Shown piece by piece: positions 17,559-20,507 of a stretch of DNA of 20,507 nt (the first letter of the stretch is position 1; every line of letters begins with the position of its first letter). The stretch is taken from contig CAJXEF010000017.1 in assembly GCA_913052545.1 (NCBI GenBank), positions 1 through 20,507 on the forward strand, written 5' to 3'. The DNA is from an uncultured Chloroflexota bacterium. GTDB taxonomy: Bacteria > Chloroflexota > Dehalococcoidia > UBA3495. The notes beneath the pieces are model-generated. The model was not told the origin of the DNA. It worked only from the letters and a program-made list of their open reading frames with translations, and made no database searches. Both the position numbers and the translations under genes were made by a program.

Positions 17559-18563
17559 ATGAAAATAAAGGATCTGGGCGAATTCCAAGTTATAGAACTT
17601 CTCAAAGCCATTACAGCCCAAGAAAGCAACGTTTCCCGTACCGGTCCTGTTAATTCACGCATCATTGTAGATAATGGGGACGATACGGCAGCGTGGCGAA
17701 CAAACCCGGGCACAGAACTTTTTACCACCGACACTATGGTAGAAGGGGTCCATTTTGACCTAGCTAATACCACCTGGGCTGATATTGGCTGGAAGTCCCT
17801 AGCATCCAACATTAGTGATATAGCCGCGATGGGAGGGAGTCCAACATACGCACTAATAACTCTGGGATTACCCCCGGAAACAGAAATCGCTAGCTTGCAA
17901 GACCTTTACAAAGGTTACCTTGAAATTAGCAATCTTTACGGAGTGCGAATTGTTGGAGGAGACATGGTACGTGCCAATTCGGTTTTCATAACCGTTAGCT
18001 TGATCGGCATACATCCAGGGAATCCTATGGTACGAAGCAAAGCCTCTCCTGGAGACCTGATCGGGATAACTGGTTGCGTTGGCTCTTCCGCAGCAGGGTT
18101 CAAATTACTTCACGAAACTAACTTTACACCGCAACACATCAAGGATTTTTTACTCAGCCAGCATAGAAGGCCTTACCCAGCCCTAGAAACAGGTATTTTT
18201 CTGTCGGAACGAGGTGTCCAAGTGGCAATGGATATCAGCGATGGGCTGGCTGATGACATATCTAAATTAACCAACTCTAGCCAAATTGCAGCTCGGATCT
18301 ATGCCGACAAAATTTCGGTACACCCCTTTGTAAAACAAAGATTCCCCAACGATTGGTTAGAGTTAGCTTTATATGGAGGCGAAGATTATCAACTCATATT
18401 CAGTACTGACTCACAACTCATGAGCAGTATTCAGCCTCATTTACCAACAGATTCCAGCATTATTGGCGAAATCGTTGATGGTCCAGCTGGAGAGGTAACA
18501 ATAGTGGATCTTGATGGTAAAGAACACACTTCCACTGGTGGTGGCTGGGATCATTACCGTTGA
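17559..18563 (+). CDS. thiL: Thiamine-monophosphate kinase
   Basis: ThiL phosphorylates thiamine monophosphate with ATP to give thiamine diphosphate, the last step of cofactor synthesis, in the cytoplasm. The 334 aa have the PurM-like fold signatures: GDD (40-42) for metal, TTDTMVEGVHFD (56-67), GWKSLASNISDIAAMGG (77-93), VGGDMVRA, MDISDGLADDISKL and GGEDYQLIF. These are the metal- and nucleotide-binding motifs of the family, and length is normal. The start fits the family N-terminus (KDLGEFQVIELL), and no ribosome site is seen; the promoter lies immediately upstream, so the mRNA is probably leaderless. The TGA overlaps the TTG start of tsaE by four bases. No thiamine riboswitch was seen in front of it, and the short leader leaves no room for one. 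Confidence 0.96.
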   Translation: MKIKDLGEFQVIELLKAITAQESNVSRTGPVNSRIIVDNGDDTAAWRTNPGTELFTTDTMVEGVHFDLANTTWADIGWKSLASNISDIAAMGGSPTYALITLGLPPETEIASLQDLYKGYLEISNLYGVRIVGGDMVRANSVFITVSLIGIHPGNPMVRSKASPGDLIGITGCVGSSAAGFKLLHETNFTPQHIKDFLLSQHRRPYPALETGIFLSERGVQVAMDISDGLADDISKLTNSSQIAARIYADKISVHPFVKQRFPNDWLELALYGGEDYQLIFSTDSQLMSSIQPHLPTDSSIIGEIVDGPAGEVTIVDLDGKEHTSTGGGWDHYR

Positions 18564-19060
18564 ATCCAATGGAGATCAAGCTCAATATCCATACCCAGAG
18601 CCCGGAGCAAACCCAGGCAGTCGGGCAATTAATAGGGGAATATGCTCAAGAAGGTGATATCTTTTTATTATCCGGAGAACTAGGGACTGGTAAAACATGC
18701 CTAACCCAAGGAATCGCCGTGGGTCTGGGTGTACCAGGTTACGTCAGAAGCCCTACATTTGTTTTGATGACCCAATATCAGGGCCGTCTGCGCCTTCATC
18801 ATATGGATCTGTATCGACTTGAAGGTTCATTCCAAGCATGGGATCTAGGCATAGAAGAGCAACTAACCTCCAATGAAGTGTGTGTGGTAGAGTGGGCAGA
18901 CCGGGCTCGAGACATATTCCCAGACGAATGTCTGTGGATTGATTTAATCCACACCCAACATAGTAATTCACGAAACATTTCCTTTTATAGTCAGTCCACT
19001 AAATATGAATCAATTATCACTAAGCTTAGACAGATTAATTTCGGTATTGAAAGGAATTAA
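18560..19060 (+). CDS. tsaE: tRNA t6A threonylcarbamoyl transfer ATPase TsaE
   Basis: TsaE is the ATPase of the bacterial complex (TsaB-TsaD-TsaE) that makes t6A37 on ANN-decoding tRNAs. The Walker A motif GELGTGKT is at 39-46, followed by RSPTFVLMTQYQGR, LHHMDLYRLEG and VCVVEWADRA, all typical of the family. At 166 aa it is of usual size. The TTG start overlaps the thiL stop (TTGA), suggesting coupled translation. An ATG at 18569 is an alternative and would remove three residues; neither has a clear ribosome site. tsaB follows three bases after the stop. The C-terminal 30 residues are less conserved. The tsaD partner is not in the window and must be elsewhere. Confidence 0.94.
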   Translation: MNPMEIKLNIHTQSPEQTQAVGQLIGEYAQEGDIFLLSGELGTGKTCLTQGIAVGLGVPGYVRSPTFVLMTQYQGRLRLHHMDLYRLEGSFQAWDLGIEEQLTSNEVCVVEWADRARDIFPDECLWIDLIHTQHSNSRNISFYSQSTKYESIITKLRQINFGIERN

Positions 19061-19063
19061 GTA

Positions 19064-19783
19064 GTGTTACTTGCCATTGACACATCGACACGGCATGCGG
19101 GAATCGCATTAGCCCAAGAAGGGCAAGTGATTTCATGCAGGAATTGGTATTCGCAAACTAACCACTCTGCCGATCTCGTCCCCGCAATATCGGGAACCCT
19201 TGATCAGCATGGCTTATCTCCTAAAGATTTAGATGGAATAGCATGTGCATTAGGACCTGGCAGTTTTAGCGCCCTCAGAGTCGGTTTAAGTACGGCCAAG
19301 GGACTGGCTATGGCTTCCGAAATACCTTTGGTGGGGATTAAAACCCTCGAATTAGAAGCCTATCCTTTCTTATTTAACGGTATTCCCGTCAATGCAATAA
19401 CCGATGTAGGACGGCAGGAGATAGCCGTAGCGCGGTTTACCGCAGATGGAGAACAAGATGAAGAAACAACTATTATGAAACCGGAAAAGCTACTAAACGA
19501 AACCCACGAATTTAGTATATTTTGTGGAGAAGGGATATTACAGCGAACGGATTGGCTCAGACAAAACCTTGCAGGATTGGGCATTGTCATACCATTCTCT
19601 CCGTCAGTAAGGCTCTGGTCTTTGGCAACACTCGGACAAAAGATGATCAATGAACATCGTACTGATGATATAAGCACGTTACAACCCTATTACCTGCGGA
19701 TGCCATCCATAGGTACTCCTAAGTCCCGTGATAAAATCGCTCAACAATCGGGTACATCAAGTAAACATCCGCTAATTAATTAG
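19064..19783 (+). CDS. tsaB: tRNA t6A complex scaffold protein TsaB
   Basis: TsaB (YeaZ) is the ASKHA-fold partner that binds TsaD and completes the t6A-forming complex; it has no catalytic site of its own. The 239 aa begin with LLAIDTSTRHAGIAL and contain the hallmark GPGSFSALRVGLSTAKGLA (64-82), then TDVGRQEIAVARF. The start is a GTG with AAGGA about nine bases upstream. It lies three bases after tsaE and 27 before ndk, so all belong to the thiL operon. The common downstream partners rimI and tsaD are missing here and replaced by ndk. The last 25 residues are polar and probably disordered. Confidence 0.94.
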   Translation: MLLAIDTSTRHAGIALAQEGQVISCRNWYSQTNHSADLVPAISGTLDQHGLSPKDLDGIACALGPGSFSALRVGLSTAKGLAMASEIPLVGIKTLELEAYPFLFNGIPVNAITDVGRQEIAVARFTADGEQDEETTIMKPEKLLNETHEFSIFCGEGILQRTDWLRQNLAGLGIVIPFSPSVRLWSLATLGQKMINEHRTDDISTLQPYYLRMPSIGTPKSRDKIAQQSGTSSKHPLIN

Positions 19784-19790
19784 CAAAGAA

Positions 19791-19800
19791 TCAAGGAGGT
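19791..19800 (+). promoter_or_regulatory. Ideal Shine-Dalgarno of ndk
   Basis: AAGGAGGT (about 19793-19800) matches the 16S 3' end over eight bases and lies ten bases before the ndk ATG. It is the best ribosome site on the plus strand of the window and suggests high expression of ndk relative to the thiL end of the operon. Confidence 0.65.
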
Positions 19801-19810
19801 ACTGCAATCT

Positions 19811-20263
19811 ATGGATAGAACATTAGTATTAGTAAAGCCTGATGGGGTGCAACGGGGTTTAATCGGCGAAGTTATAAGTCGCCTAGAAAATAGAGGAATT
19901 AAATTAGTAGCTTTGAAATTGCTCCAGATAGATGCCAATTTAGCAGGACAACATTATGCTGAACACGCGGAACGACCATTTTTTACAGGATTGGTCGACT
20001 TTATAACATCGTCACCTGTGGCAGCTATGGTTTGGGAAGCTGAAAACGTCACTTCATTAGTTCGACAAACCATGGGAGAGACGGATCCGATGAAATCTCC
20101 TCCCGGTACCTTGAGGGGCGATCTTGGAATAAATATTGGCCGTAATTTAGTACACGGGTCAGATAGCGCCGAATCAGCCCAAAGGGAAATAGATCTCTTT
20201 TTTGACCACTCGGAAATCTTATCCTATGACCGAAACAGTGATCCTTGGATCACAGAATCCTAA
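19811..20263 (+). CDS. ndk: Nucleoside diphosphate kinase
   Basis: NDK moves the gamma phosphate from ATP to other NDPs through a phospho-histidine, balancing cytoplasmic nucleotide pools. The 150-aa protein has [18 protein letters not shown] at the N-terminus (K9), ERPFF, R85 in [10 protein letters not shown], and the active-site block GTLRGDLG...NLVHGSDS with catalytic H115, R102 and N112. Length and motifs are normal. The ATG has an ideal AAGGAGGT upstream. It is the last gene of the thiL-tsaE-tsaB-ndk run, and its last 14 bases overlap the end of rsfS on the other strand. No terminator is visible after it, so transcription may run antisense into rsfS. Confidence 0.97.
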   Translation: MDRTLVLVKPDGVQRGLIGEVISRLENRGIKLVALKLLQIDANLAGQHYAEHAERPFFTGLVDFITSSPVAAMVWEAENVTSLVRQTMGETDPMKSPPGTLRGDLGINIGRNLVHGSDSAESAQREIDLFFDHSEILSYDRNSDPWITES

Positions 20264-20507
20264 CAACTTCGGAAGCTCCCGACCAAAGCCTTTCCAAACC
20301 AAAGAATTCTCGTTCTTCTGGCCCAAAAATGTGAACAATCACATCACTGAAGTCCAACAACACCCATCCCGAATCGTGAGTCCCTTCACGATTGAAACGA
20401 TGCACATTTATCTCACTTAAAGCGTCAGTGAGATCTTCTTCTAACCCCTCGATCTGCCGCGATGACTGGGCCGACATAATCACAAAGTAATCGGCAAAAC
20501 TAGCTAT
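20250..20507 (-). CDS. rsfS: Ribosome silencing factor RsfS (partial, 5' end off window)
   Basis: RsfS (YbeB/Iojap family) binds ribosomal protein uL14 and blocks subunit joining when nutrients are short. The visible 85 residues are the C-terminal part: [19 protein letters not shown], which matches the family's F-DYFVI-SG-S-RQ core, then [20 protein letters not shown] and [17 protein letters not shown]. The reading frame continues in register to the right edge, so the gene starts outside the window; a GTG at 20483 is internal. The stop TGA (20250-20252) lies inside the convergent ndk coding region. All key C-terminal motifs look intact. Confidence 0.93.
   Translation of the reverse strand: MASFADYFVIMSAQSSRQIEGLEEDLTDALSEINVHRFNREGTHDSGWVLLDFSDVIVHIFGPEEREFFGLERLWSGASEVVRIL

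Noticed and set aside
1..20507. CRISPR arrays, insertion sequences, tRNA/rRNA genes, prophage
   Set aside because: No regularly spaced repeats, transposase motifs, tRNA-like cloverleaf or phage-type genes were seen; nearly all sequence is covered by recognised genes.

Overview
The window reads as a chromosomal segment of a free-living bacterium with moderately low GC and frequent GTG/TTG starts. The mix of housekeeping genes with an amidase pair, a thiolase/OB-fold pair, a VOC protein and a luciferase-like flavin monooxygenase resembles marine Chloroflexota (Dehalococcoidia/SAR202-like). That placement is an inference from gene content only; there is no rRNA or tRNA in the window to test it. 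No CRISPR array, insertion sequence, phage gene or tRNA was found.

Layout. (1) 1-2549, minus strand: glmU (UDP-GlcNAc synthesis for the envelope) followed by a membrane-anchored CBS/CorC-type protein that runs off the left edge. (2) 2691-5840, plus strand: a well-formed promoter, then a very small GatC/AtzG-like protein and two tandem amidase-signature hydrolases. This looks like an amide-hydrolysing operon whose small protein could be the structural partner of one or both amidases. (3) 6007-7842, plus strand: a promoter, an SCP2-type thiolase, a DUF35 zinc-ribbon/OB-fold partner, and a strong intrinsic terminator. (4) 7861-9657: a VOC (glyoxalase-fold) gene on the minus strand and, divergently, a limonene-monooxygenase-like LLM flavoprotein. 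Regions 2-4 together look like an accessory block for breakdown of amide-, acyl-CoA- and terpenoid/cyclic-type organic compounds; no substrate can be read from the sequence.

(5) 9790-11196, plus: a pyruvate kinase that keeps most catalytic residues but has changes in otherwise near-invariant motifs. (6) 11276-17246, minus: gltB-gltD, overlapping by 8 bp, the two subunits of NADPH-type glutamate synthase. (7) 17521-20263, plus: thiL-tsaE-tsaB-ndk, starting from a consensus-like promoter placed so close to thiL that its mRNA should be leaderless or nearly so. (8) 20250-20507, minus: the 3' part of rsfS (ribosome silencing factor), overlapping the end of ndk tail to tail by 14 bp.

The observations most worth following up are the GatC/AtzG-like protein with two amidases, the altered pyruvate kinase active-site motifs, the degenerate membrane domain of the CorC-like protein, the leaderless thiL promoter, and the inverted repeat and hairpin upstream of gltB.
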